64,000 bases of DNA from Xylocopa sonorina (Eukaryota; Arthropoda; Insecta; Hymenoptera; Apidae). The position numbers and the translations under genes were made by a program. The DNA lies in the NCBI RefSeq assembly GCF_050948175.1, contig NW_027490091.1, positions 5,332,001 to 5,396,000 of the forward strand, read 5' to 3'. The notes under the pieces are model-generated. The model was not told the DNA's origin. It did not search any database and saw only the letters and a program-made list of their open reading frames with translations. Below are positions 40,890-51,439 of the stretch, in pieces. The stretch's first letter is position 1. Each line of letters begins with the position of its first letter.

Positions 40890-41345
40890 TTCTAACTCTT
40901 TATTAGACGCGATATCGGATGTCAGTTCTAAGTCACATGATAAGATGTAATTTCAATGCAACGCGTTATTTATATCTCCTCTACACTTCAAATGAATGTA
41001 AATGCATCACTTCCTTGCTACGGAATATCGTTTCTATATCTGAAGGTTTAGAAGCAATAGAGTTATAATGCTTCGTAAAACGCGGCTGCGCATCTTACTT
41101 CTATATTTCATGATAAGATGTAATATTCATAGCATCGCGTTAGGTTTATCTGCTTCTGCACATGAATTGTGTGTGAACCCTGCATTTTCTTGCCCGGGGA
41201 TAGCGTTTCTAGATGTCCTGGTGCCGAAGCAATTAATTTGTCATGCTTCATGCACCGCAGTATCGCATTTCATGTAAACAGTTCAAAGTAAGTTAGAAGG
41301 TTGTAAAGCTCTATGCATCGCATTATGCTTATCTGCTTTTGTGCT
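40890..41345 (-). repeat. Decayed left-of-island edge of the satellite
   Basis: Satellite anchors are still visible (CACTTCCTTGCTACGGAATA, AGCAATAGAGTTATAATGCTTC, TTCATGATAAGATGTAATATTCA as partial matches, then CGAAGCAATTAATTTGTCATG) but with many substitutions and indels, and similarity fades out by about 41345. The distinctive variant TATGCTTATCTGCTTTTGTG near 41325-41345 replaces the usual TGTATACCTCGTATTCAC. The same variant appears in mirror orientation at the other edge of the island. Confidence 0.8.
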
Positions 41346-41361
41346 TTATAATGCTCTGGGA

Positions 41362-41969
41362 TGTGAGAAGGTCCCCTTAGGGGTCCTCAGGACCCCTAAA
41401 GGGAAGTCAAAAGTCCAGCGGCCCTGCACGCAGTCCATGGGAGCTCGGCGCGCGTGGCGCTATGCAATTTAAATGATCAGGTGGATCCCCTCATGGACGC
41501 CCAAGCGGGCGAGAAGAGGAAATCGCCGAAATCCACTGATCGATGGACCCGAACAATACCGAAGCCTACAGCCCACTCCACCAAGGAGCCCCGAGGAGGA
41601 TGCAGGAGACCCGAGGACCACCAGCGAATTCAAGGAACCTGAAGAAGAGAACGTGAGAGCTTATTCGCTAAAGCGTCCCATTTCTTGTGTCGCATATTGT
41701 ATATTGTATCTTATATCGCGAAGCGAGTTATGATACCCGGTAATTCGCGGCGTGTTGCGTAGTTTCCCGTAGCCCTTGTTAGTTAAACCCACGTCGAGAC
41801 CATAAATAAACATGCCGTCACTTCAGTATCTCGCGACCTGAGTGTGTGTACTTAGCTAGGCGTAGTCGGGAGGAGGAGCATTTCGAAATTTCAAGGGTTG
41901 TTCCGCCCCAGGGTTCCCGGGGTCGTGCAGTCTATCCCTTTGCTACTTTCTGAGCAGCTGGCGCCCAAG
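41362..41969 (+). mobile_element. LTR remnant with primer-binding-site-like end, copy 1
   Basis: Non-satellite sequence that may start at TGTGAGAAGG (41362) and ends TGAGCA (41956), followed two bases later by TGGCGCCCAAG (41959-41969), which resembles the start of a lysine-tRNA primer binding site of retroelements. From about 41710 it aligns by eye with a second copy at 44396-44637 (shared TTCGCGGCGTGT, CGTCGAG, TTCAGTAT(C/T)(C/T)CGCGACC, ATTTCGAAATTTC(A/C)AGGGTT, GCTACTTT(C/T)TGAG). Similarity stops just after the motif, as expected if it marks the LTR/internal boundary. A hairpin (AGGGGTCCT/AGGACCCCT) lies at 41379-41397. The 5' limit is inferred. No gag or pol frame follows. Confidence 0.5.
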
Positions 41970-43430
41970 AAAAGTTGTACGTGAGCGGATACCTTGGAAC
42001 GATAGATCGCTTTAGATTAAAGTACGTTTACACTTTAAAGCATTTAGATAATTAACCCCTTCGAGCTTCCCTGACTTACTATATATAGGTTTCCGTCACA
42101 ACTAATAGGAACCATCACTTTATATAGATATATAGAACACACATAGTTTTAAACGTAGAACTGAGAATTTTAGAACTTACTTTGAAAAGTTAGTAGTGAG
42201 GAATTCCATCGGATTTCATAGAAATTCAGAACTTACTTGCTATGAAACATAGGCAGATAAGGGCTATCGCGTTGCTTAGAACTTTAGAACTTGCTTACTT
42301 TAACAAAGATTTCTATTGGCTTCGTCCGTTCTTTTAGAAGAGTTTTTGATAAACCACATACTTTTCACGCTTCTGATATCTTCGAAAGTTCGCGAGATGT
42401 AATCGTTTAAGTTTTAAAATGATTACTTAGTGTGGATTATTAGTTAGTAACTCGCTCATAAACGAGTCTGCATAGGATTTAATCCATAAGTTTTTAAGCC
42501 TGGAATTTATGCAGTTATTTGTTATTCACTTATTGCTCAAACGACAAAGATTCTGACCACTTCAAAATGGTTGACTTTCATCAATTTTCTTAAAAATTGA
42601 AATACTGCCCAACTGCTTGCATTAGAGACTGTAATTAAAGCTTTCAAAACATTTTACCTCTTGTAGATGAATTCTGGAATTGAAATTGAATGTTTGACTT
42701 TTCTAACTCCTGTTTAGACATCTTTCTATTGGAATGTTCAAGTATTTTTCATATTCGTAATTATTAAAAATGTTTTACTTGATTCTTTAATTTAATATTT
42801 TGAATTTTCTGAGAAATATTTTTTATCGTAATGAACTATATAATTGCAATTATAATTCTTTATGAAATAATAATAACAGAAAGGTATGCATCCATTCTTG
42901 TAGTTTTGTAAAGAGTATTTAATCTTCATATCTAAAATGAAACATTGAGATCTGTTTACAATCTAATGGAATTGAATTACCTTTTGATTCAAATTCACAA
43001 TGATAATCTTCCATAGTTCAACAATTTTGTGAGCTGTCCTCAGGAATCCGCAGCTCAGTACTTATAAAATGAACGACACAAAGAACAGCCTAACCAAACG
43101 TATTCGAACCGATTTTTCAATACTAATCTTATCATGTTTAACTTATGCTGCAAACTATTGAAATGCCCTTCGAAAAGTGTTTATTCACAGTGAAGTAAAC
43201 GGTAAGTATTACGCCTTCCACCACTGTTTACAATACGTATGTTTCAATTACTATCAAAACCGTGAGTATTATCGCCTTTCTTTACTTTTTGTAACCTTCA
43301 ATGCCTTCATGTTACAGATCGTTAAACTTGCTTTAAAATGCTCTATCGTATTACGGAAGAATGGACATACCAATTCATTTCAAAAAATGAAGGTAACCTT
43401 CATATGTCCAACATGACTCCACTTACAAAA
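41970..43430. other. AT-rich unique sequence, no gene recognised
   Basis: No satellite, no repeat seen within it, and no frame longer than about 80 codons that looks like protein. Runs of A and T are frequent. Around 43031-43056 GAGCTG and CAGCTC form a short inverted repeat, and a TATAAAA motif at 43063-43069 lies some 450 bp before the first recognisable fragment of the gene relic; whether it was a promoter is guesswork. Confidence 0.6.
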
Positions 43431-43524
43431 AAACTATTTTCATCAACGGATGGGCCCTTTGTACTATGCAATTTTATATTAGCAAAAACTTCTATGAAAC
43501 TTATAGTTTCGTGGATATCTGAGA

Positions 43525-44103
43525 TGCTAATTATTACTGCCCCACCCTGTATATTGTTATGGATGTGTCCAACAAGGCAACGATGAACAGAGTTAAATTT
43601 AATATTATGATGTTTATTATTTTACTTATAATATATTTGTTTTTCTGAAATTTTGCCAAAAAACAATGTTCACGATGTCGACAGATGAATATATTTGCCT
43701 TAGAATTACAAGAGCCAACAATTTCGAAAGTAGAATATTTCTTTACTTCGCTAACCGAATCGTTGCAAACGTTAAGTAAAGTGCGTGCCTTTCAAAACAG
43801 TCAGATGCAAATTACGATACAACGTTTCCAAGAAATGGTACGTGCCACTGTTTTTTAATTTCCGTTTATTTAATCAAAGGAAATTTAATTGAAATATCCG
43901 CAAAATTTGAGGACAAAAAGTTATTGTAATTTTACGCAACATATATGATGATGATAAAGGATAAGTATACGGAACTGAAAATGGAAAGTAGCGAGCAGAA
44001 AAAGAAACTGATGGAGCTACAAAGTAGATTGATACATCCGTCAAATGATGATTCATTGCAAAAATCAAGTATAATCAATATTACTTCTGCTCAAAGGCTA
44101 TAA
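43525..44103 (+). pseudogene. Degenerate RNF212/Zip3-like (vilya-family) meiotic gene fragment
   Basis: Two open segments read in frame across a GT-AG intron. Segment one, 43685-43837 (51 codons, acceptor GACAG before it), contains KVEYFFTSLTESL and FQNSQMQITIQRFQEM. The donor GTACGT is at 43838, the intron 43838-43959 is 122 bp, and the second segment 43960-44103 (47 codons plus TAA) is charged and helix-prone (DKYTELKMESSEQKKKLMEL). RNF212-type SUMO-ligase-like crossover proteins have, after the RING, a conserved FF-x-S ... FQ-x(10)-F-x-E region followed by a coiled coil, and the pattern fits. Upstream, 43540-43590 encodes PHPVYCYGCVQQGNDEQ, resembling the H-x-x-C-x-x-C part of the RING, but a TAA lies at 43528-43530, another stop follows at 43594, and the first RING Cys of this stretch is Leu. 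So the RING half is broken. The retained intron argues for DNA-level duplication, not retroposition. Homology is recalled from family patterns and needs a search. Confidence 0.5.
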
Positions 44104-44395
44104 TAGAATTGGACCGAAATGGATACAAAACAGGCAATTATATCTATACGTTCTATTCTATGCAAAGGCAAATATTTCGAAGAGAAAAGATGTGTTACTT
44201 ACAAATTACTTATGTTCCTAGATATCTCACTAATTCAGGCTTCTTGTCTTGCAGAACTAATCATTCATTTAACACGTAAAGGGGTCGAAGAATAGTAAAA
44301 GATTTTTATATTTCATAGCCTCACTCGATACGTCGATTCGATCACGTAAAATATCGGACATTAATTGCATCTACATCTTCAGACTTGTAATTTGT
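44104..44395. other. Short AT-rich unique stretch after the gene relic
   Basis: No satellite and no frame of note. It may hold further eroded exons or the 3' untranslated part of the relic: TTGTCTTGCAG at about 44242-44252 has the form of a splice acceptor, but the frames after it close quickly. Confidence 0.4.
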
Positions 44396-44637
44396 ATTGT
44401 ATAACGGGTGGTGATCCACGGTCATTCGCGGCGTGTCGTATACCCTTTTGTAATACCGCGTCGAGGCAATCTAGAAAGAAGCCGTGAGTTCAGTATCCCG
44501 CGACCCTAATTTGCGCACTCGGCTAGAAGCAGTCGAGCGAAAGAGTATTTCGAAATTTCCAGGGTTATCTTGAACCGGGTTTCCCCGGGTTGCGTGGTTT
44601 ACTAGTTTTTGCTACTTTTTGAGTAGCTGGCGCCCAA
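44396..44637 (+). mobile_element. LTR remnant with primer-binding-site-like end, copy 2
   Basis: Diverged direct copy of the 3' part of the sequence at 41710-41969, same orientation, about 2.67 kb away. It too ends in GCTGGCGCCCAA (44626-44637), and again similarity ends there. Because a primer-binding-like motif follows both copies, they are not a 5'/3' LTR pair of one element around the gene relic; they look like two separate 5' ends, or the motif is internal to the repeat. The following 180 bp (to about 44820) is of the same base composition and may be its leader. Confidence 0.45.
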
Positions 44638-45780
44638 AAAGTCCCAGCATCGCAGCTTCGAAATACCCGCTGGATAGGAAATTTATTGTTCTGTACTTCG
44701 CGTTGCCGAATCACGCGGATATTCTGTACCCTGATATAACCCCGGATTAAACTTCTGGATACCCCGTTATTATTGGTTCTATATACCCTTTTCTTGAGGA
44801 TTGAAACGGGAAAAACCGTCACAGTACATAATTATACATGACTGAATAAGAAGGATATCATATACTTTTATAATGAATGCGATATAAGAATATAAAACGA
44901 AGAGCTATCCACTCCCATCAGGAGTAAAAACAATGTTTGGTACGCAAAGTTCATTGCAAAATATAATCAAGCAGTTAATATATCAAATCACAGCACACAA
45001 TAAATCACTGAATGTATAATGATATGAATAGTAAGAAAAACATATTTACCTGTTAGATGTTTATAAATTCAAATTTAAAAGTCCAAGTAACATTTAATAT
45101 ATTATTGTTTAACAAGGTGATTTAATGTTGTTTCAAATAGGCGTGCAGAACTAGCTCGTACCTCTGTCAATGTAATTTCATTCGAAAAATACAAAGGATA
45201 AGAGGAAATATTCTCCAATCTATAACATATATAAATCAACGGATGCAAGAGAGAACACTCGATCTCGGTGTAACGAGACCGGGGCGTCATCCTGCAGTAA
45301 TCGTATAAAGCCTGTTCCGAGATGGTGTAGAGAGGGAATGTGGAGGGTGAAAAGCATAAAATAACAACAATGTAACTAAAGAGAAAGAGAAAGAAAATAT
45401 GTGGAAGCATTGTATTTATTAAGAGGAAATCCTAGAAATATCAAACAACAGATTATATACCATACTGTAAGGGTAAGGTACAACGAAATAGACGATATCG
45501 TGAGAGAAACTAAAAAAATCGAGAAACTTAAAAAGAAAATAATAATTTAGATTGAGCGAATCAATATCACTGATCCCGGCAAGCTTAATGGAAAACGCAT
45601 AACGATGAATCGGTTAGAGTATAAGATAGATGTTGGTCGCGGTTTGAGTGGCCCTGGGAATCCTTTGCTCGCATCAGGGCAGGCAGTAGGATGGTGGAGG
45701 GCCTGCCCTTCTGTTGCTTGGATCTATAGAATTCACATTCTATTGTAGAGTAGAAGCAGATAATTATAATGCTTTTCATA
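44638..45780. other. Unique sequence right of the gene relic, no gene recognised
   Basis: Mixed-composition sequence without satellite. Open frames of 64-102 codons on the minus strand show no motif I recognise. A 9-bp perfect inverted repeat AGGGCAGGC/GCCTGCCCT (45676-45684 and 45701-45709, 16-nt loop) could fold as a hairpin. The rest is AT-rich. Confidence 0.5.
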
Positions 45781-46390
45781 GAAGATTACAGCTCACTTAA
45801 TTCGAAACGTTGAAATGAGATGAGTCATGGCATTATATAATGCATTAGTACTCTATTGTCTCGACATGTAGACACTACGAAGGGCAATCCTGTTGCATGG
45901 AGCTGCAGAATTTACATTCTTATGAAGTTTTAAAGCAGATAAGCATAGAGATATGCATACGAGATTACAGCATTCTTACTTTAAAACGATGAAATGGGAT
46001 GCGCCAGCGCATTGCATGGAGAATTCTAGCTCGATTGCTTTAACAGACAGACACTACGGAGCGCCATGCCGTTGCATGGAACTATATAGTTCACATTCCA
46101 TTGAAGATCTCTAACAGTTAAGCATAATGTTATGGATATATGATTACAGATTCCTTGCTTTAAAACGTTGAAATGAGATGCGACATTGCGTTGCATGAAG
46201 TATTATAAATGTCTTGCTTGGACACGTAGAGATCTGGAAAAGATATTCTGTTGCAAGTAAGTATAGGATTCACATCCTTCTAAGGTCTAGATGCAGACAA
46301 ATGTAACATATTGCATAGAACAATGCAATTTACCATGAATCATTGAAATGACTTGCGACATCGTGTTGAATGAAGCAATAGAACTCCATT
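45781..46390 (+). repeat. Decayed right-of-island edge of the satellite
   Basis: Three to four highly diverged monomers in F orientation. Residual anchors include GTTGAAATGAGATG, GCATTAGTACTCTATTGTCTC, GTAGACACTACG, TTTACATTCTTATGAAGTTT and CGTTGCATGAAG. The segment AAAGCAGATAAGCATAGAG (about 45933-45951) is the reverse complement of the odd variant at the left edge. Similarity to the consensus rises step by step and reaches normal level at about 46400. Confidence 0.8.
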
Positions 46391-48579
46391 GCTCCGATAA
46401 GTAAACAACTGGAAACGCTATTTCCTAGCAAGGAAGTGTCGCATTTACATACTTTTGAAAGGAATACGAGGTATACATGACACTCCGCAATGAATATTAT
46501 ATCTTATCATGAAACACTGAAATGGGACGCGATATCGCGCTTCAAGAAGCATTAGTACTCTATTGCTACGATACGTAGATATCTGCAGACGCTATTTGCT
46601 ATCAAGGAAGTGTCGCATTTACATTCCTTTGAAGTGAATACGGGGTATACATGACACTTCGCAATGGATATCATATCTTATCATGAAACATAGAAGTGAG
46701 ATGCGATATCGCGTTTTAAGCGGTATTAGAATACTATTGCTACGATACGTCGACATCTGCCAACGCTATTTCCTAGCATGGAAGTGTCGCATTTACTTTC
46801 TTTTGAAGTGAATACAAGGTATACATGACTATCCGCAATGAATATTATATCTTATCTAGAAACATAGAAATGATATGCGACATCTCGTTTTAATAAGCAT
46901 TAGAACTCTATTATTTCGATACGTTGACATCTGGAAACGCTATTTCCTAGCAAGGAAGTGTCGCACTTACATTCATTTGAAGTGAATACGATGTATACAT
47001 GACATTTCGCAATGAATATTATATCTTACCTTGAAACATAGAAACGAGATGCGATATCGCGATTTAAGAAGCATTAGAACTCTATTGCTACGATACGAAG
47101 ATATCTGGAGACGCTATTTCCTATCAAGGAAGTGTCGCATTTACATTCTTTTGAAGTGAATACGGGGTATACACGGCACTTCGCAATGGATATTATATCT
47201 TATCATGAAACATAAAATGAGAAGCGATATCGCGTTTTAAGAAGCACTAGAACTCTATTGCTGCGATACGTAGACATCTGCAAACGCTATTTCCTAGCAA
47301 GAAAGTATCGCATTTACATTCTTTTGAAGTGAATGCGAGTTACGCGTAACACTCCACAAAGAATATTACACCTTATCACGAAACATAGAAATGAAATGCG
47401 ATATCGCGATTTAAAAAGCATTAGACCTCAATTGCTGCGATACGTTGACATCTACAAAAGCTATTTCCCAGAAAGGAAGTGTCGCAATTCTTCTTTTCAA
47501 CATTCTTTTGAAGTGAATACAAGGTATACATGACATTTCGCAAAGAATATTGTATCTTATCATGAAACATATAAACGAGATGCGATATCGCGTTTTAATA
47601 CGCATTAGAACACTATTGCTTCGACGCGAAGATAACTGCAAACGCTGTTTCCTAGCAAGGAAGTGTCGCATCTACATAATTTTGAAGCGAATACGAGGTA
47701 TACATGACACTTCGCAATGAATATTATATCTTATCATGAAACATAGAAATGAGATGCGATATCCCGTTATAAGAAGCATTAGCACCCTATTGCTTCGATA
47801 CGTAGACATCTGCAAATGCTACTTCTAATAGAAAGGGAGTTTCGCATTTACATTAATATGAAGTGTATGCGAGATATATGTGACACTTCGCAATGAATAT
47901 CATATCTTATCATGAAACGTAGAAGTGAGGTAGGATAGCGCGTTTTAAGAAGTATTAGAACCCTATTGCCTCGATGGGGAGACAACTGCAAACGCTATTT
48001 CCCAACATGGAAGTATCGCATTTACATTCTTTTGGAGTGAATACGAGGTATACATGACACTACGCAATGAATATTATATCTTATCGTGAAACATAGCAGT
48101 GAGATGCGATATCCCGTTTTAAGAAGCATTAGCACTCTACTGCAACGATACGTAGACATCTGCAAGCGCCATTTCCTAGCAACGAAGTGTCGAATTTACA
48201 TTCTTTTGAAGTGAATAGGAGGTGTACATGGCACTTCGCAATGAATATAATATCATATCACGAAACGTAGAAATGAGGTCCGATATCCCGCTTTAAGAAG
48301 CATTAGCACTCTATTGCTACGATACGTAGACATCTGCAAACGCTATTTCCTAGCATGGAAGTGTCGCATTTACATTGTTTTGAAGTGAGTACGAGGTATA
48401 CATGACACTTCGCAATAAATATTATATCTTACCATGAAACACAGGAATGAGAAGCGACATCGCGATATAAGTAGCATTAGAACTCTATTGCTACGATACG
48501 CAAAAATCTGCAAACGCTATTTCCTAGGAAGGAAGTGTCGAATTTACATTCTTTTGGAGTGAATACGAGGTATACATGA
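46391..48579 (+). repeat. 174-bp satellite array, forward orientation (right of island)
   Basis: About 12.5 monomers in F orientation. The unit at about 47814 has the private run ACTTCTAATAGAAAGGGAGT; with its neighbours (to about 48390) it is repeated at 56897 onward, 9,076 bp away. The array stops abruptly within a monomer at about 48579-48586, where the strand flips. Confidence 0.95.
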
Positions 48580-50610
48580 AACATAGCGTTTGCAGATGTC
48601 TACGTATCGTAGCAATAGATTTCTAATGCTTCCTCAAACGCGATATCGCATCTCATTTATATGTTTCATGATAAGATATAATATTCATTGCGAACTTTCA
48701 TGTATGCCTCGCATTCACTTCAAATGAATGTAAATGCGACACTTCCTAGCTAGGAAGTAGCGTTTGCAGATGTCTACGTGTCGAAGCAATAGAGTTCTAA
48801 TGTTTCTCAAATCGCCATATCGCATCTCATTTCTATGTTTCATGATAAGATATAATATTCACTGTGCAGTGTTATGTATACCTCGTACTCACTTCAAAAG
48901 AATGTAAATGCAACACTTCCTTGCTAGGAAATAGCGTTTGCAGATGTCTACGTATCGTAGCATTGGTGCTCTAATGCTTCTCAAAACGTGACATCGTTTC
49001 TCATTTCTATGTTTCATGATAGTATATAATATTCATTGCGTAGTGTGATGTATATCTCGCATACACTTCAAATGAATGTAAATGCGACACTTCCTTGCTA
49101 GGAAATAGCGTTTGCAGATGTCTACGTATCGAAGCAATAGAAATCTAATGCTTCATAAATCGCCATATCGCATCTCATTTCTATGTTTCATGATAAGATA
49201 TAATATTCATTGTGCAGTGTTATGTATACCTCGTATTCACTTCAAAAGAATGTAAATGCGACAGTTCCTTGCTAGCAAATAGTGTTTGCAGATATCTACG
49301 TATCGAAGGAATAGAGTTCTAAAGCTTCATAAATCGCGATATCGCATCTCATTTCTATGTTTCATGGTGAGATATAATATTCATTGTGCAGTGTTATGAA
49401 TACCTCGTGTTCAATTCAAAAGAATGTAAATGCGACACTTCCTTGCTAGGAAATAGCGATTGCAGATATCTACGTATCGAAGCAATAGTTTTCTAATGAT
49501 TCTTAAATCGTCATATCGCATCACATTTCTATGTTATATGATAAGATATAATATTCATTGCGAAGTGTCATGTGTACCTCGTATTCACTTCAAAAGAATG
49601 TAAATGCGACACTACCTTGCTTGGAAATAGCGTTGGCAGATGTCTACGTACCGAAGAAATAGTGTTCCAATGCTTTTTAAATCGCGATATCGCATCTCAT
49701 TTCTATGTTTCGTGATAAGATATAATATTCATTGCGAAGTGTAACGTATACCTCGTATTCCTTTCAAAAGAATGTAAATGCGATACTTCCTTGCTAGGAA
49801 AGAGCGTTGGCAGATGTCTACGTATCGAAGCAACAGTGTTCTAATGCTTCTTAAATAGCGATATCGCATCTCACTTCTATGCTTCATGATAAGATATAAC
49901 ATTCATTGTGCAGTGTTATGTATACCTCGTATCCACTTGAAAAGAATGTTAACGCGACACTTCCTTGCTAGGAAATAGCGTTTGCAGATGTCCACGTATC
50001 GAAGCAATAGCGTTCTAATGCTTCTTAAATCGCGATATCGCATCTCCTTTCTATGTTTCATGATAATATATAATATTCACTGCGAAGTGTCATGTATACC
50101 TCGCATACACTTCAAATGAATGTAAATGCGAGACTTCCTTGCTAGGAAATAGCGTTTGCAGATGTCTACGTATCGAAGCAATAGTGCTCTAATGCTTCTT
50201 AAATCGCGATATCGCATCTCATTTCTATGTTTCATGACAATATATAATATTCATTGCGAAGTGCCATGTATACCTCGCATACACTTAAAATGAATGTAAA
50301 TGCGACACTTCCTTGCTAGGAAGTAGCGTTTGGAGATGTCTACGTATCGAAGCAATAGAGTTCTAATGCTTCTTAAATCGCCATATTACATCACATTTCT
50401 ATGTTTCATGATAAGATATAATATTCATTGCGAAGTGTCATGTATACCTCGCATACACTTCAAATGAATGTAAATGCGGCATTTCCTTGCTAGGATATAG
50501 CGTTTCCAGATGTCTACGTATAGAAGCAATAGAGTTGTAGTGCTTGTTAAAACGCGATATCGCATCTGAGGTCTATGTTGCATGATAAGATATAATGTTC
50601 ATTGCGAAGT
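48580..50610 (-). repeat. 2.0-kb reverse-orientation block inside the forward array
   Basis: About 11.7 monomers on the minus strand between two F arrays. Left junction: TACATGA / AACATAGCGTTTGCAG. Right junction: TTCATTGCGAAGTG / AGACATAGAAATGAG. No foreign sequence is present at either one. The end of this block, reverse complemented, would follow the left array in perfect phase (TACATGA + CACTTCGCAATGAA), as a simple inversion predicts, but the other side is out of phase by about half a monomer. Variants inside (GATAGTATATAATATTC, GCGTAGTGTGATG) match the R array at 58-64 kb better than the adjacent F units. Confidence 0.9.
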
Positions 50611-51439
50611 GAGACATAGAAATGAGATGCGATATCGCGTTTTAAGAAGCACTACAACACTATTGCTTCGACACGTCGACATGTGGAAACGCTATTTCCT
50701 AGCAAGGAATTGTGGCATTTACATTCTTTTGAAGTGTATACGAGGTATAAGTAACACTTCGCAATGAATATTATTTCTTATCATGAAATATAGATATGGG
50801 ATGCGATATCGCATGCTAAGAAGAATTAGAACTCTATTGCTTCGATACGCAGACATCTTGAAACGCATTTCCTGGCCAGGGTGTGTGGCGTTTACATACT
50901 TTTGAAGAGCAGACGAGGTATACATACCACCTGGCAATGAATATTATATATTATCATGAAACAGCAATGTGATGCGATATCGCGTTTCAAGAAGCATTAG
51001 AACTCTACTACTTCGATACGTCGACATCTGGAAAACGGTATTTCCTCGCAAGGAAAAGTGGCATTTACATTCTTTTGAAGTTTAGTCGAGGTATACGTAA
51101 CACTTCGTAATGAATATTACATCTTATCATGGAACATAGAACTGCGCTGCGATATCGCGTTTTGAGAAACATTAGAACTTTATTGCATCGATACGTAGAC
51201 ATGTGCAAACGCTATTTCCTAGTAAGGAAGTGTCGCATTTACATTCATTTGAAATGTATGCGAGATATAAGTGACACATCGCAATGTATATTATATCTTA
51301 TCATGAAACGTAGAAGTGAGATGCGATATATAGATTTAAGGAGCATTAGCACCCTTTTGACTCGATGCCGAGATATTTGCAAACGCTACTTCCTAGCATG
51401 GAAGTGTCGCATTTACATTCTTTTGAAGTGAATACGAGG

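Larger units (their letters stand above)
16040..41340 (-). repeat. 174-bp satellite array, reverse orientation (main central array)
   Basis: About 145 monomers, all reading on the minus strand (TGCGACACTTCCTTGCTAGG, TTTGCAGATGTCTACGTATC, CGATATCGCATCTCATTTC). Compared with the F arrays, the segment after the GCGATATCGC palindrome is more often GATTTAAG than GTTTTAAG when read on the F strand, notably at 16-31 kb, so subfamilies partly follow orientation. The 16-31 kb part shows many block duplications; 33-41 kb is more divergent and units drift further from the consensus towards the island. No gene is seen; the short open frames are satellite. Confidence 0.97.

Noticed and set aside
43063..43069. 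TATAAAA as promoter of the gene relic
   Set aside because: Such a motif is expected by chance in this AT-rich stretch, and no transcript evidence is available.
41362..44637. A complete LTR retrotransposon bounded by the two LTR-like copies
   Set aside because: No gag-pol between them, and the primer-binding-like motif follows both copies, which does not fit a 5'/3' LTR pair.
45102..45410. 102-codon minus-strand frame in the island
   Set aside because: Hydrophobic start, but no homology recognised, AT-rich and single; not enough to call a gene.
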